Shown here: piece by piece, positions 46,101 to 57,977 of the stretch
Numbering within the stretch: the first letter of the stretch is position 1
How the letters are laid out: each line of letters starts with the position of its first letter
Assembly: GCA_944474755.1 (NCBI GenBank)
Contig: OX104117.1
Span: 40,069,222-40,133,221, forward strand
DNA: 64,000 nt
Direction of reading: 5' to 3'
Source of the DNA: Limnoperna fortunei
Taxonomy: Eukaryota > Mollusca > Bivalvia > Mytilida > Modiolidae
Notes under the pieces: model-generated
Database searches by the model: none
The model's input: only the letters and a program-made list of their open reading frames with translations
What the model was told of the DNA's origin: nothing
Position numbers and translations under genes: made by a program

Positions 46101-46595
46101 TCTGAACGGTTTTTGGTAATTTGGAATTTCTATTGATTCATTAGAGATCGTGTCGTTTAACCAAGGTTCAGTAAATGATAACATTTCGAAATCTTCGTAC
46201 TCTGCAGTAATAAGTTCTAGTTTTGGAACCAAACTCTGAATATTAAGATGTAAAAAAGACAAAGATGTGGAAAATGTTTCGTACAGGCTCGAGACATGTG
46301 AAATATCCGTGAGAGAACTACTCCGGTCTTCATATTCTGATGGACCAGGATTAGTTTCTATCCCCGATATGACTAGCAAAATTTGAATAATAAGTAAAAT
46401 GAAACAAATATTAATTGTCGTACAACACACTATTCGCGAAACGGTACCGTTTGATGATAGATGACTATTTGTATGTACATGGTTATTAATACAGTTAGCA
46501 AAGAACTTTTCATTATGTACAAACCAAAGTAAAAACATGATACTAAAGGCAAATCTCTTATTTTCAGAAAACATAAATAAGTATACCAAATACAA
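43159..46595 (-). pseudogene. LINE ORF2: endonuclease and reverse transcriptase, broken
   Basis: This LINE protein would nick target DNA and copy the RNA in place. The first open segment (46595-45444) has a hydrophobic N-terminus, a 2A-like GIETNPGP at 46341-46364, then an APE-type endonuclease with HLNIQSLVPK, FTEPWLN, GGGVIVYVKH, ITGDFNDN and a QDH near its end. The RT follows in pieces: KASGPDLVNP..., NYRPISLLSIISK, GAPQGSILGPLLF and the catalytic FADD at 44277-44288. The C-terminus (to 43159) carries a CXCX7HX4C motif at NCVCGHTESTTHYLLYC. Breaks by eye: TAA at 45444-45446, a 1-bp loss near 44945, TAA at 44632-44634, a short deletion near 44537 and a frameshift near 43796. There is no RNase H. 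The architecture fits the CR1/L2-type group. Confidence 0.8.
46341..46364 (-). other. 2A-like motif in LINE ORF2
   Basis: GIETNPGP (residues 78-85 from 46595) follows a hydrophobic run ICFILLIIQILLVIS, as in 2A sequences that cause ribosome skipping between G and P. The usual first D of D-x-E-x-N-P-G-P is G here, which may weaken activity. 2A-like motifs before the endonuclease are known in several APE-type LINEs. Confidence 0.6.
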
Positions 46596-47326
46596 ATCAA
46601 AAGCTGAAAGTCCATGTTTTATAATATGCCTTTGGGTCGTTACAAATGTACCACTCTCAATCGGTATTGTTCAACACAAATACCCATTATGTCACACCTG
46701 TTTGATCGACAAGATACTGAGAGTGGACATAATTTAAATGCTTGGAAGTACACGTGAAACCTTTTGTGCAATAGGAGTCATCATAGTAATACAGTAAAAC
46801 AAAATGCATTTCATCATAGTGCAAGTGGAAAAAATATTTACAACAACAGAAAATAACGTGAAAAAATTCTAGGAGTTGAAAGGTAAGCATTTGATGAGAG
46901 GTAAAGAAAAATTGCAATTAAGAGGAATCTCAACCGATGTGTGCTTTAATTACGTAAATGTAATGAGAAACGTCAAAATTGGGAGACACTTTAAACATGT
47001 TAAAGGTAAGTAAAAATGACGTATACAAATTATCTACATTGGATACGTTTGAATAGCCAATTTACGGGAAAAGATGTAGGTAATTTGAAATCAAATATAC
47101 AGATAAGAAGTCTTAAGCGTGAAAAGTATTTCTGCATATCTAAAAGAAAAAGAACATTATTGGTCATAACAGAAATTACAAACTTGTCAATAATAATCAC
47201 ATGGTATTCCTACAATGGGTAAATAGATATAACGGTTATCCAATCAAATTAAAGGTAAACATACTGTTGGTAGTGTTACGGATCATTGACCAGATTTACT
47301 ACAGGACAGTAAATTCATTGATACTT
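46596..47326 (-). other. Spacer between LINE ORF1 and ORF2
   Basis: About 730 bp without a supported coding frame. That is long for a LINE inter-ORF region, so it may hold an insertion or a decayed N-terminal extension of ORF2. Confidence 0.4.
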
Positions 47327-48284
47327 TCAGATAAAGTTCATCTGTTGGGGGGTTGCACCATTGGTATCTTTTAGAGGTGGATAGGCGACTGTCATTGCTA
47401 CAGGAAAGTTCGCAGTAATAAACTCTTTGAACGCATTGTCTGTAGTTACTACTTTAATACTGTCGTTTTTCATTTTAATGAAGATTTTACCATCTACAGT
47501 CCATGTTTGTGATATAAAGTTCTTATTTTTCAGTTGCCGTGCCCTATATGCTAGAGTGTTTCTCCTTTTCGTAAGGTCTTCATTTAAATTAACTCTAGCA
47601 AAGTTCTCAGAATGTTTGAGGTGCTTGCTGACCTTAAGAATTCGTCGTTTTGTTGCAGTGTCTCGAAGACGAACTATTATTTGACGAGGATGCGGTGATC
47701 GCCTGTTTGGGTTACCCACGGTGGGATCGAATGATGTCCCCGTCTACTAGGTCGGGATCAATAGATTTAACAATATCTGGCACTATTGTGGTTGTATTTT
47801 CGCCCCGAGTCTCAACGACTCCACTTACTCTGATGAGCTCTCGTCTGCTGTATTGTTCAAGAGCGTCTATATCTGTCCTTAAGTGTTCATTTTCTTTTTT
47901 CAACTCGTCAATGTTTTGTGTCAGAGTTTTAAAAGTGGATTTCAAGCACGAGTCTATTTCTTCTCTTATAAGATTTCTCACTGATTGTGAAATTTCGTCT
48001 CTTACTACGCCTTTAATTTGTTCTACGATGTTAGCAAGATCGTTTGGATGTAGTAAGAATGTGGTAGTGTACATGGGTGGAGGTGGACTGGACATTATGG
48101 TCCCTTGAGGTGAGAGTTGGTTGAAACTCACGTGATTAAAGTCTGATGATATAGGCGGTGAAGACATTGTATTTGGTTTTTTATGTTCGTCTCTTTCAGG
48201 GGGCGTGGGTCCGCTACTTTCTCTACGTTTTCGTATTATGTCAGGAGTGTTTATAAGAGTGTGGGACGGTCTTGGTTTACTCAT
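47327..48284 (-). pseudogene. LINE ORF1 (RNA-binding type), frameshifted
   Basis: It starts at ATG 48284-48282. The first part is Pro/Ser-rich and contains a heptad-like coiled coil (LTQNIDELKKENEHLRTDID), then RRELIRVSGV and IIRSHRG, where the frame ends at 47712. The frame resumes at about 47719 with PRQIIVRLRDTATKRRIL, NEDLTKRR and WTVDGKIFIK, ending at 47327. The order coiled coil, RRM-like, C-terminal domain matches L1-type ORF1 proteins that coat LINE RNA. The break looks like a 2-bp deletion near 47715. It lies upstream of ORF2 on the same strand, so both belong to one element. Confidence 0.7.
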
Positions 48285-48825
48285 TAGATATTGTTTATAT
48301 TATTACACATAGTATGGCTGCCGGAGATGACGTATGTAAACAAACTAAAACTAATGACAAAAACTCACTTTTCAAATCAGTCCATTACCGAGCGAGTTCA
48401 TGCACTATTTCTGTGCAATACACATCACTCGACACAAAGGAGATATCGTTTCAAAATCAATATAATTCGGCATCCAGCATACTCAGAATGCTCCACACAA
48501 ATTCACATTTTCATATCACACATCGGTAGAAACCCTCAGACTTGTCTAAAAGTTTATAAAGTCATTTTAAAGGTTTTTTCCAGAGAGAATGAAAAAACAC
48601 AACATTCCACTATGAGCATGCGGATTGTCTTTTTTGACAGTTTCGTCGTGTTCGTATTCCAGCTGTTCTGTCCAGTTTTAAGAATTGTGCAATTATTAAG
48701 ATTTTTTAAATATATATTTGGATGCTCTAAATCTTTCCTTTTCGCCACTTTATATTACAATAACATATAAAATTGTTAATTTTTTTTTACTATAAAAAAA
48801 TTAAGAAGTTATTGATGAATCATTG

Positions 48826-48966
48826 TCGGAGGCGATGAACATTCCAATGGGTACCAAATGTCCTCTTATCGCCGATCTGTTTATGTACTCTTATGAGCCC
48901 GGCTTCCTTGAGGGCCTGATTGATGAGACAGAAAAGACACTAGCCCAATGCTTAAAGTATTTTTAA
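48826..48966 (+). pseudogene. Penelope-like element RT fragment
   Basis: The frame starting TCG at 48826 reads NIPMGTKCPLIADLFMYSYE and continues to TAA at 48964-48966. IPMGTNCAPLLADLFLYSYE is the familiar Penelope-like RT block, so one residue is missing and a few are changed. No other RT motifs were found nearby, so this is an isolated remnant. Confidence 0.7.
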
Positions 48967-48980
48967 AGTATCTTAAGTAG

Positions 48981-49001
48981 GCGAAACGCGCGTCTGGCGT
49001 A
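48981..49001 (+). ncRNA. 3' half of a hammerhead-ribozyme-like motif
   Basis: GCGAAACGCGCGTCTGGCGT carries the GAAA, a short CGCGCG stem III and the GUC cleavage triplet of the motif at 51146-51184. The CTGATGA core is absent upstream. It follows the Penelope-like fragment by 15 bp; such elements are known to carry hammerhead motifs. Confidence 0.45.
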
Positions 49002-49009
49002 ATGAATTT

Positions 49010-51140
49010 GTCACTTGGGTTATTTTGATTACATCTTGTTGGAATATTTGAGCAAAGCCAAGTGACAGCACGGCACGTCCTCGGGTAGTTGAATGGGAAG
49101 CAACTATATAAAGGTTTCGGGTTCAGTTGGAGTGAGAAAGTTTAAGATCAATATGTTATGACTTGTTTACGTTATTTATTTATATTGACATTCAATGACT
49201 AAGGCCATTCGTTAGTCAGTCTGTGTCTATATTTTTGACAAGAAACACCGTCATTCGTATCGTTGCATAATCGTCTAGACTTATATTTGTTTTACAGACA
49301 ACGAACCTACTTAACATGTATTTGCCGCTTGCACGATACGTCAGGTAAGCAAAGTGGGATTTGCTTTGTTTATTTGCTTACTGCATTGAACGATGTATGC
49401 AGCTTTGCTTGTGTTTTTTTTTTTTTGTATTTCAAATTGCATATTTTAATTTTTATTTCATCAATTATGAATAGAATTAAAAATTAACAGCGAACAGTAC
49501 TTGGTTTCATACACATCAGTTTACGAATAATTTATGGTAAATCGTGTGAAACTATAAATTTCACTTCTAGACGATGTAGCTGTGTAAGCGGGCAGCAAAA
49601 AATTCTCATTAGCCAATGTGGCTTATTCATTCTAATTTTATTTAGCCACAAATGGGATTTGTTTACGTATTGTTTCAGTTTTTTATTCATATTTTATATC
49701 ATGATTTTATTCAGGAAACTACACATTTAACATTGGATGTTTTTTAATCAACACATAACCTAAAACAGTGACAGGAAATAACAAACTTCACAGCATGATA
49801 TTCAATACATTAGCGATAAGTTCTGTTTATGACAAATTAACAAAATCTGCAAATACAATTTGAAAAAGATTTTGAAATTCAATATTACAAAATTATTGAC
49901 TATGAAACACATTATACAAAACACAAAAACAAATTATCATTATTGTTAATGTGGACTAGGATAATATACATTTTTGGCAAAAATCACCCAATCAAAATAT
50001 CAAGAGTTTAAAACTGTTTTATTACAGATAGGTACAAAAAGTAAACGAAATTAATCTGCCATTTGTTGTAAAGTCAGAAAACATGTGATGCTACGTGTAT
50101 AAAAATTAGTTACTGAGTAAAGGAAATTGGTCCCGAGTCAAAAATATATGGTTAAGGAATTTTATGCCCGTTGCTAAGGACAAAATGCCGCTGCCGGTCA
50201 TGAAATGATATATTTCAGAAAAGTACATCTTGATTCTAAAAATATATAGTTGCGAAGGACTTTTTATAGCAGTTACCTTGTTGCTATGGTATAACCTTGA
50301 CTTATGACTTTTAACCTTGGACTCAATTTAAAGCTCTTTTACTCCTGATCAAATTGTACCGAGAGAAACCTCTCTCACACAACAGATGTGCAAGATGAGG
50401 CAAGTGATACAAGACATAAAGGTTTGGATATGCATCAGTATTGTTGTAGATGATTTGATAAGAAAACTCTTCTCATTTATTCCAAATGTCTAAAATTATA
50501 GCATACTCTGTTCTTGCTGATTATTTTATCAATTAGAGGCTTAAATATTATTTCATTGTCTAAATTTTGATCAGTTTTAGAATTGCTAAAATGTTTTAAG
50601 AGCTTTCCAAACTGTTCTTAAGACTTTGAACATATAAACAACAAAATGCGTGCATTATGCCTGTATCTGTGAAACCAATTGTCCACGTACTTTTCTATAT
50701 TTTGAACCAAAAAGACCCTAAGTGACGAAAAGTCGTTCCTGTTTTCCAGAGTCTGAAATGTTATGAGATAAAAACCTTAAAGGGAAATTCAGTTAGTAGA
50801 TTTGATGAAAATTTGTTTTCTAATTCTTCAAAATAAGGACCATCATTGTTTTCTAGAAATTAAATAGCTGCAATGTCTCCTTCAACCTGTGCTCATATAT
50901 TCGAGTATAATAAAGTGTCTTTTTAATTAATTAATTTACTTAAAACAGCTAAAACACCTATAAATCAGCACAAAAATAAGTAGTCGCAATGAATTTGAAG
51001 GGTGCAACGTTTTTAAAAGGCATTGTGCAATAACACCATGATTGATCAGTATTCACAGACTGTAAGCAGGAGATCAAGCTATCTATACAACCGACCTTTA
51101 TTTCAAATAAAATGTCATCAAAATACCAAGGTTAATATAA
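49010..51140. other. No gene recognised
   Basis: AT-rich stretch; the open frame at 49263-49487 has no motif. No repeat boundary was identified. Confidence 0.35.
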
Positions 51141-51145
51141 TTTAC

Positions 51146-51184
51146 TACGCCAGACGCGCGTTTCGTCTAATCAAGACTCATCAG
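51146..51184 (-). ncRNA. Hammerhead ribozyme-like motif
   Basis: On the minus strand: CTGATGA (51184-51178), stem II GTCT-TGATT-AGAC, GAAA (51164-51161), a very short stem III CGCGCG and the triplet GTC with cleavage predicted after 51153. The core and stem II are intact. Stem I is not: the sequence before CTGATGA (GTGTTGA) pairs poorly with TGGCGTA. The very short stem III is typical of hammerheads in Penelope-like elements and animal retrozymes, which often act as dimers. Confidence 0.6.
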
Positions 51185-51477
51185 TCAACACAATCATTGA
51201 ATCAAAGGCACCAGACACATATAATTTCATATGTCTATGAAGCCATCTGGTAAAATACTTTTATAAATAGCTTGTTAGCGGAAGTATTACCATGAAGTTG
51301 CTTTAATTTTTTTTAATTCCTTACACCATTTAGATTACAAAGTGTACCAAGGCGTTAAATTACTTCAATGTATTTTGTCATATAATGTACTTGTTTTGCA
51401 GCCTTTTTTCTGACAACAAATGGACACATATTTTAATAAGAGTTGTAACTCCTTTTTGGCTCCATGCATATAACAGA

Positions 51478-51662
51478 TATTGCAGGCATGGTGTACTCGA
51501 CTCCAATCTGAATTGACAAGGATTGCCAGTTTTCCTACCGCAGGTCGGGGTTTTCTCCGGGTACTCCGGCTTCCTCCCCCAATAAAAACTGGACGCCATG
51601 ATATAGCTGAAAAATTGCTGAAAGTGGCGTTAAACATCATCAAACAAAAACAAACAATATAA
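51478..51662 (+). repeat. tRNA-derived SINE, 5'-truncated
   Basis: Begins in the GGTGTACTCGACTCCAATCT region, then AAGGATTGCCAGTTTTCCTA, TCTCCGGGTACTCCGGCTTC, GGACGCCATGATATAGCTGA, AAAGTGGCGTTAAACATCA and a CAAACAAACAA tail. Confidence 0.75.
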
Positions 51663-51981
51663 CAGATGCACACCATCTGTAGCTATACTTATAAGTGATG
51701 ACACATCAAAGTTTTTGTCTCGAAGAAACTGCATTAAAATTACATTCAGAAAGTTGGGGCTTACTCTACCATCAACTAAATACCTAATAAACATAAGAAG
51801 TACTGATTAATTAGAGCAATAATTTCCCTCATCAATTTCAACAGACAAAAATATGAATTAAGTACACCATAAATGATTGTTTTTCAAACAGTACACGATC
51901 AATAATTGTTTTTCCAACAGAGTCACTTAAGACCTCGTAGATTGTATCTACTGGTTGATGGTGGGAGTAGCTCAGTTTTTA

Positions 51982-52247
51982 TTTGTTTGATGGTGTTTAA
52001 CGCCAATTTCAGCAATTTTTCAGCTATATCATGGCGTCCAGTTTTTATTGGGGGAGGAAGCCGGAGTACCCGGAGAAAACCCCCGACCTGTGGTAGGAAA
52101 ACTGGCAATCCTTGTCAATTAAGATTGGAGTCGAGTACACCCTGTACACCTTGCCTGCAGTGAGAATCGAACCCGCAATCTCAGTGTTGACAGACTACGT
52201 GATCAATAGTAGACGAACTACCTTGACACTCGGCCACCGAGGCCCCC
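51982..52247 (-). repeat. tRNA-derived SINE, full length
   Basis: This is the best copy. On the minus strand the head is GGCCTCGGTGGCCGAGTGTC (box A). Then come TACTATTGATCACGTAGTCT, GAGATTGCGGGTTCGATTCT (a good box B, GGTTCGATTC), GTACTCGACTCCAATCTTAA, the core TCTCCGGGTACTCCGGCTTC, and the tail ATATAGCTGAAAAATTGCTG and TTGGCGTTAAACACCATC. Intact A and B boxes mean it could once have been transcribed by RNA polymerase III. Confidence 0.8.
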
Positions 52248-52249
52248 TG

Positions 52250-53534
52250 GGAGTAGCTTAATAATGTCCCTGACTGTACTCCTGATCCAGCAGAGGCGCT
52301 CATACCTGAAGTTGTACTAGTCACTGATGAAACATTTTTATATTGATGATCAATACAACTGGGCGAAATACTTAACTTTTTGCATTAACAATAATTTTAT
52401 ACAAACATTTAATTGAACACAAATTTAGTAGTTTATAATGAACAATGTAACATAGAAAATAGGACATCAATATGTTTACAAGAAATACTGCACCTGACCA
52501 TTTTGGCAAATGACCACTAAATTATCTGTAGTCTTCCATTTAAGATCTGCGTTTCTGGCAGTATCATGAACTTTCTGGTGGACAGCTGTTCTTTTGCCAT
52601 TGTGTAAATAGTTCTCATTAGTGCAATGATGCCGTTTTGACACTTTGTATATGCATTTGTAGTTGAAATTTAAAAATCTGTCGCAATTTGTTAATATTTG
52701 CAGCATCTCTTAATGAAAAAAAACTTAATTTTAGTGTACTGTACAAAGATGGTTTAAAGGGGAAACGCATTACAGTCAAATATCAAGTAACTATTAACTT
52801 AAACTAAGTTATTATTCAAGTAAAAACGACAAGAGTACTAAAAATTATTTTCAATTATCCAAACGAAGAACAAAGACTGTCACAACTGTTTGCATGGAAT
52901 ACTTTTGAGTAGTACACATATTTGGGCCATGTCACTTTATGTGATTCATTAAATTGATTTAAATTAAATTACTAGTATTAATTGTTCAATGTACGACGTG
53001 TGTCAAACAGTTTTCCATAAATAAGAGTTACTTTGTGCTGGAATACTGTACAGGTATTCTGAACGTTCTTGCCTTCATATATAACATTAGTGTGAATTGC
53101 TTAGCAGTGTGTGTATATTTTTGGTGTACACTGTCAATTTTTTTCATGTTACATGTATGTACAGTTGTGGTGTTAACTTAATTTAAATTCTTAATTATAA
53201 ACATCTAGTTTATTGGGATTGACAATACTGATATCAGGGATATACACTAACTTTATCACCTTGTCTTCTAAGTTTAAAAAATTTGGCGGCCAGTGAGTTA
53301 GGCGCCCAACTTTTTTTACTTTTTAAGGAACAGAAAATACTAATCTGTATCATATATATTCACTATGAATGAATTGTATCATGTTGTTTTTTTTCCTGTC
53401 ATATTTGATAAAACAAAGTAAGAGTTTTCTTCATGTGTGTACATGTATAAATCATACCTCTCTACTGGGACTTTCATTGTCTGTAATGACAAAAATTAAC
53501 TAACACGGCTTTGTTTAACCTAATGTACTTCATT
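52250..53534. other. No gene assigned
   Basis: A minus-strand open frame at 52706-52476 ends in NLVVICQNGQVQYFL and contains HNGKRTAVHQKVHD. It might be a terminal exon or an element fragment, but I cannot link it to anything. The remainder is AT-rich. Confidence 0.3.
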
Positions 53535-53862
53535 AGTCCTTTTCAAATTAAAAACGTCTATCAAAACAGTCTTCCTCTAAATCTAAGTCAATTAATTCAT
53601 TGTCCCACTCGCTTTCTGAACTACAATAATTAGAGTATTTGTTAGTGTTTGTTGAATTACAGGTGAATCAACAAATTCAGTGTCTTCTTCAATATGTGAA
53701 GACATTTGTACAACTGGAACTGTCTCTGCAGAGAAAACCTCGATATCAACACAATCTGGGACCTTTATTACGGAATATAGAAGTGTTTCTGTAGAGACAA
53801 CCGCCACACCATCAGAAAGAGCCACTGCAGAATCGGACACAACCTCTGCTGCATTGGAAACA
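53535..53862 (-). other. Possible coding exon or element fragment
   Basis: A frame open from about 53862 (after an AATGCAG acceptor-like site) encodes a Ser/Thr/Val/Glu-rich segment including HIEEDTEFVDSPVIQQ. After a register change near 53650, a second frame gives SSESEWDNELIDLDLEEDCF and then DRRF with a TAA at about 53535. The acidic end looks coding. The break means either decay or an unseen small intron. Family unknown. Confidence 0.3.
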
Positions 53863-53899
53863 TTAATTTTGTATTTTATTTTACCAAAAATAAGGTATG

Positions 53900-54512
53900 T
53901 ATTTTGTCAAAATTTGAAAAATTAGCAATGGATACAACCCGTGTGATACAAAACCTTGTATCATCTATAAAGGTGATACCAGATGTACTGTTGTCGGAAC
54001 TATTTCTTGACGTCACAATAAATTGATTAACCAATAATTCTAATGTGATTTGCATATTTAGAAATACGTTTATTTGATTGGTCTAGATTACTTCCGGTTG
54101 AGGTTTTTAACGAAATTTATTTTTTGATAAATGAAGTTGACTCCATTTATCTTAGGATAAACGACGTTGACCGAACTATTTTTAGCGTAACCAATGTAAA
54201 CAAAGATGGCGGCTTTCAATATCGAAAGTAGCGATCAACTTACAAATTATTTGTTTGATAAATTTACATTAATGATTTGTTAAATTTAAAACTTTCCTTG
54301 TGTTCGATACAGAAAATAAGGTTACAGATTGATGTACAACTAAAAATTGTGTTTATTAAAATCAGAAAATGGTTAATGGAAATAATAGTACGTTTAAAAA
54401 TAAACAAAATATTGTATACGCTCAGTCAATCCCGCTACCAAATACACAAGAAATATGAAGTTGAGAAACACGTTAGATAAATTAATTTCTTAATGCAATT
54501 TTAAAGAATTAT
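53900..54512. other. No gene recognised
   Basis: AT-rich flank of the foldback element. Confidence 0.4.
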
Positions 54513-54761
54513 AAGGATTAAACACCGTTTTCAATGGATTTATCGGTATATCAACAAGACCAACTCACTCACAAACATATCATAAAAGTCCTTCGGACTT
54601 TTATTTGTTTGTGAGTGTTTTCAATGGATTTATCGGTATATCAACAAGACCAACTCACTCACAAACATATCATAAAAGTCCTTCGGACTTTTATTTGTTT
54701 GTGAGTGAGTTGGTCTTGTTGATATACCGATAAATCCATTGAAAACGGTGTTTAATCCTAT
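54513..54761. mobile_element. Foldback/MITE element with near-perfect hairpin
   Basis: The left arm starts AGGATTAAACACCGTTTTCA and continues through GGATTTATCGGTATATCAAC to CAACTCACTCACAAACA. The right arm is its exact complement, ending in CGGTGTTTAATCCT. Between them is the small hairpin AAAAGTCCTTCGGACTTTT with a CTTCGG tetraloop. A 90-bp unit is tandemly duplicated (54528-54617 and 54618-54707), so the structure has two left arms and one right arm. The flanks share ATA on both sides, a possible 3-bp target duplication. No coding sequence. Confidence 0.8.
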
Positions 54762-54764
54762 AAT

Positions 54765-56149
54765 GAATTAGTAAATGACTCTCATTCAATGAATGAAATA
54801 TGACGTCATAATACGTGTGACGTTAGGGACTATATTTTATAAACAAATGCTTCGTTTCAGGTTAAATTTTCAGTTTTGTTCTGCCCTTTTAATACTTCCT
54901 TATTTTAGATAAAATTATTACATACATTGAGTGTTGATACTGCTACCTGTATTACGTATCGACATTTGCTTACATTCCGCATCACAACTCGACGCTGCGC
55001 GTCTCGTCGTAATACGAATGTACACAACTGTGTCGACGTGATAAAGACAGTTGTACCTACACATAATGTTTGTAATGTGTATGTCTCTATAATATACCCT
55101 TTTTACCCTTAATTTCTCTGTAATTTACCTTTCTTACCCTTGAACCATTGTTGAACCACAGATAAGACTCGATTGGGTTAAAGAAATTCATCTCAGATAT
55201 GTGAAGTCGTTTCACTAATAGCTCATATAAACTGCCTTAAATAACTGTGACGGGTATTATTTTATTTTTTACTTTGGTGAAATTTTTTTATTATAAAATA
55301 TGTAATCATTAACTGGATGAATTTTATAACCGTTATTTATTTCTGTAAAGAGAAACTCTACCACTATTTGTTTACTTTATGAAGTCCATGCCGTCTACTT
55401 TAACTGTTACTCTTTTAACTGGGGAAAAGCTAGTTGTCAGTGCTTCGAGTTTTTCCAAATTCACTGGTTTTTTCTTTAATTTTAAAGGCGAGCTCCGAGC
55501 AGTGAAAATTATCCAAAACGAGACATAAAAAGTTTTGTCTCACAAGAATTAATTGGCCGTTCTTTTATAACAACTTTTTCCATTGACTCCCAATCAGAAT
55601 AAATTGCTGCTAAAATGTACTATATAAGACTTTGATTTCCCTTAGAGCCATAGTTTATTCAGACTGTTTAAGGTAGATGAAGTATACTGTGTTAACCTAC
55701 AGTATCCAGGATTCTAGATGTAAGGGGGATAATGTCCATTTTTTGCGGTTCACTGCTCTGCTCAACTGGTAAGAATTATTTTGGGGATGTTTTTTGTCAA
55801 AATTAAAAAAATGTCCCAATAAATCGAGCTAATTAAAGCTATCTAATAATGTAGGATTTCTGTTGATAGGATATATTATTGCTTAGATGTAGGATTTTTT
55901 AACCGTCACATTTTTTCCCTTATGTAAGTAGGGTTTTTACAACTAGATGTCTCAATTCGAATACAAGTAAAAAGGAAAACTTTCAGTCTTTAGCAAGTTG
56001 ATTCCACGGCTTGGACTACAATAGTTTTGACTTAATTTGGTTATGCTTCCTTCAAGGTATTCCAATTAAATCTGTGACACTTGGGCATACACGTGTTGGA
56101 CTCCTGCTAAAAAACCACTTTGCCACTTAGGAACATAAAAACACAGAAG
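54765..56149. other. No gene recognised
   Basis: A slightly GC-richer patch at 54955-55060 (ATCACAACTCGACGCTGCGC, GTCTCGTCGTAATACGAATG) may belong to a repeat. No coding or RNA feature is supported. Confidence 0.35.
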
Positions 56150-56345
56150 GCCAACTTCCGGTAAAAACATCACTGAAAGCCCCTCCTGTTACATTACGCT
56201 TGACCAAAGTTTTGTTTAACAGTTTTAATTGTGAAAATCCTCTTTCCGCTCGTGCACTGCTAGGACACACGGTAAAATTAAGTCAATTAAAGCAAGTACA
56301 TTCGGATACTGCAATTTATGTGCCCTGTTGACGTCAGTCCAAAAA
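56150..56345 (-). pseudogene. hAT-type transposase C-terminal remnant
   Basis: The minus strand gives LQYPNVLALIDLIL, and after a register change SSARAERGFSQLKLLNKTLV. The block A-ERGFS-L---K resembles the dimerisation region near the C-terminus of hAT transposases. The fragment is short, and no other hAT segment was found. Confidence 0.45.
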
Positions 56346-57977
56346 AACATATTGCATGGGACTTAATTAAAAAAACCAATTCAATAATAAGAAAACAGTA
56401 CATGGGTAGAAATCTTTAAAATATTACCAATTAATTATATAACCAGCTACAAAATTATATAATGTTTTAGACTAATTGGTGTACATTTTACATTTTAATT
56501 AAAATTATGTGACACAATAAAAGATTATATAACTATCTGGTTTGACGTAAACTGTAAATAAATCCAAGGATTTATAGAAATGTATATTACTACATGTACC
56601 TGGGCCCGGTTTAATCCTTAGCATGGTCGTATTTCATGGATATTGACATCTGTTGATTGCAGCCAGTGACTATAGTGACATGTTAAACTATTTATTCCCT
56701 TCCTACCATAGTCTCAAGAAGAATACAAATTTAAAAGTATATTTGTCAGGTGTATAGAAAGGCAGTATTGATTTTTTCTTCAAAACATATTATGGAAATA
56801 TAGATAAAATAAGATATGATAGAAACAAACACAAGTACAAAAATGCATGAAATACAAGAATAACTAGTTGTTTTATTATAGATTACACAACATTTAACAA
56901 ATGTTTTGAACACCATGCACTGAAATGAATTGATCATATAAAAACCAATAAAAAAACACCCTCTCCATAGACTCGGTCAACTAAAATTCAAGTCGAATGA
57001 TTTAGTACAAAATGGTTATGCACTACACAAGTTTATAATGTATATCATTATACATAATATGTTTGAAATGGTAAAAACAGAACATATATAATCATGCTAA
57101 AAACAGTAGTAGGAAAATTAAAAAGCAACTACTGGAGTATTTTCAATTGACATGACTGATTCTTAGTCTATATATTTAGTAATAACCTTGTTTGTCCTGA
57201 TAATACTATCATGTAATAGTAAATACCTGTCCAATGTGATCAACAATGTATTTGTAATACACTGTCAGGTTCCGTAGTGCACTGTTTGCTCTATCCAGCG
57301 AGTGTCCCCAACTATTGTTGGTTTAAGAAGACTTTTGTCACTGTCTGTTGTAAAGTGTTACAACTTCTTTTAAGCATAGCCATATTGAGACTGATATTAT
57401 GATAAAAAATAATACAATCCCTTAGCTAGAACACGTACTGTTTGTCATAGAGGAAATATAATCTTCGCTAATTTTACAAAGCTCAAATTTGTAACTTCTT
57501 ACTAAGGTGTAAGAAAGCAAGAATCCAAAAGTCAGCCGTCTTCTTGTTTTATGAATTTCAAGACCCAAAGCCCCATGTATTTATAGTTCAAATGAAGTTA
57601 CAATCCCAATTACGGAATACCGGATACCGCAAGTATCCAGCGCATCGTAACTACCAAATGGCATAAGAAAACCATTTACACCGAGTTTTCACAACAAATC
57701 TATAACGGATACACAACAAAACATCAATATCAAGGACCACTACATTTTTGAACATTCAAACTTTAATCTCCTGACATACAATGATGAAAAGGACACCCCA
57801 ACACGCATGAATGTGTATGTCACGGAAATCAAACGATCGATACCTTGATTAATAGCAATTCACAAAATAAAAACAATTGAACTAAGAGTTAAATAAAACA
57901 CTCGCCCTGAACAAGCATCGTTCACAAGGTTATTCACTAGATTATAATAAATCCATAAACTATAAACAACGTGTCTT
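56346..57977. other. No gene recognised
   Basis: AT-rich; the open frame at 56746-56937 has no motif. Confidence 0.35.

Noticed and set aside
47650..48108. Plus-strand open frame of 152 codons
   Set aside because: Antisense shadow of LINE ORF1.
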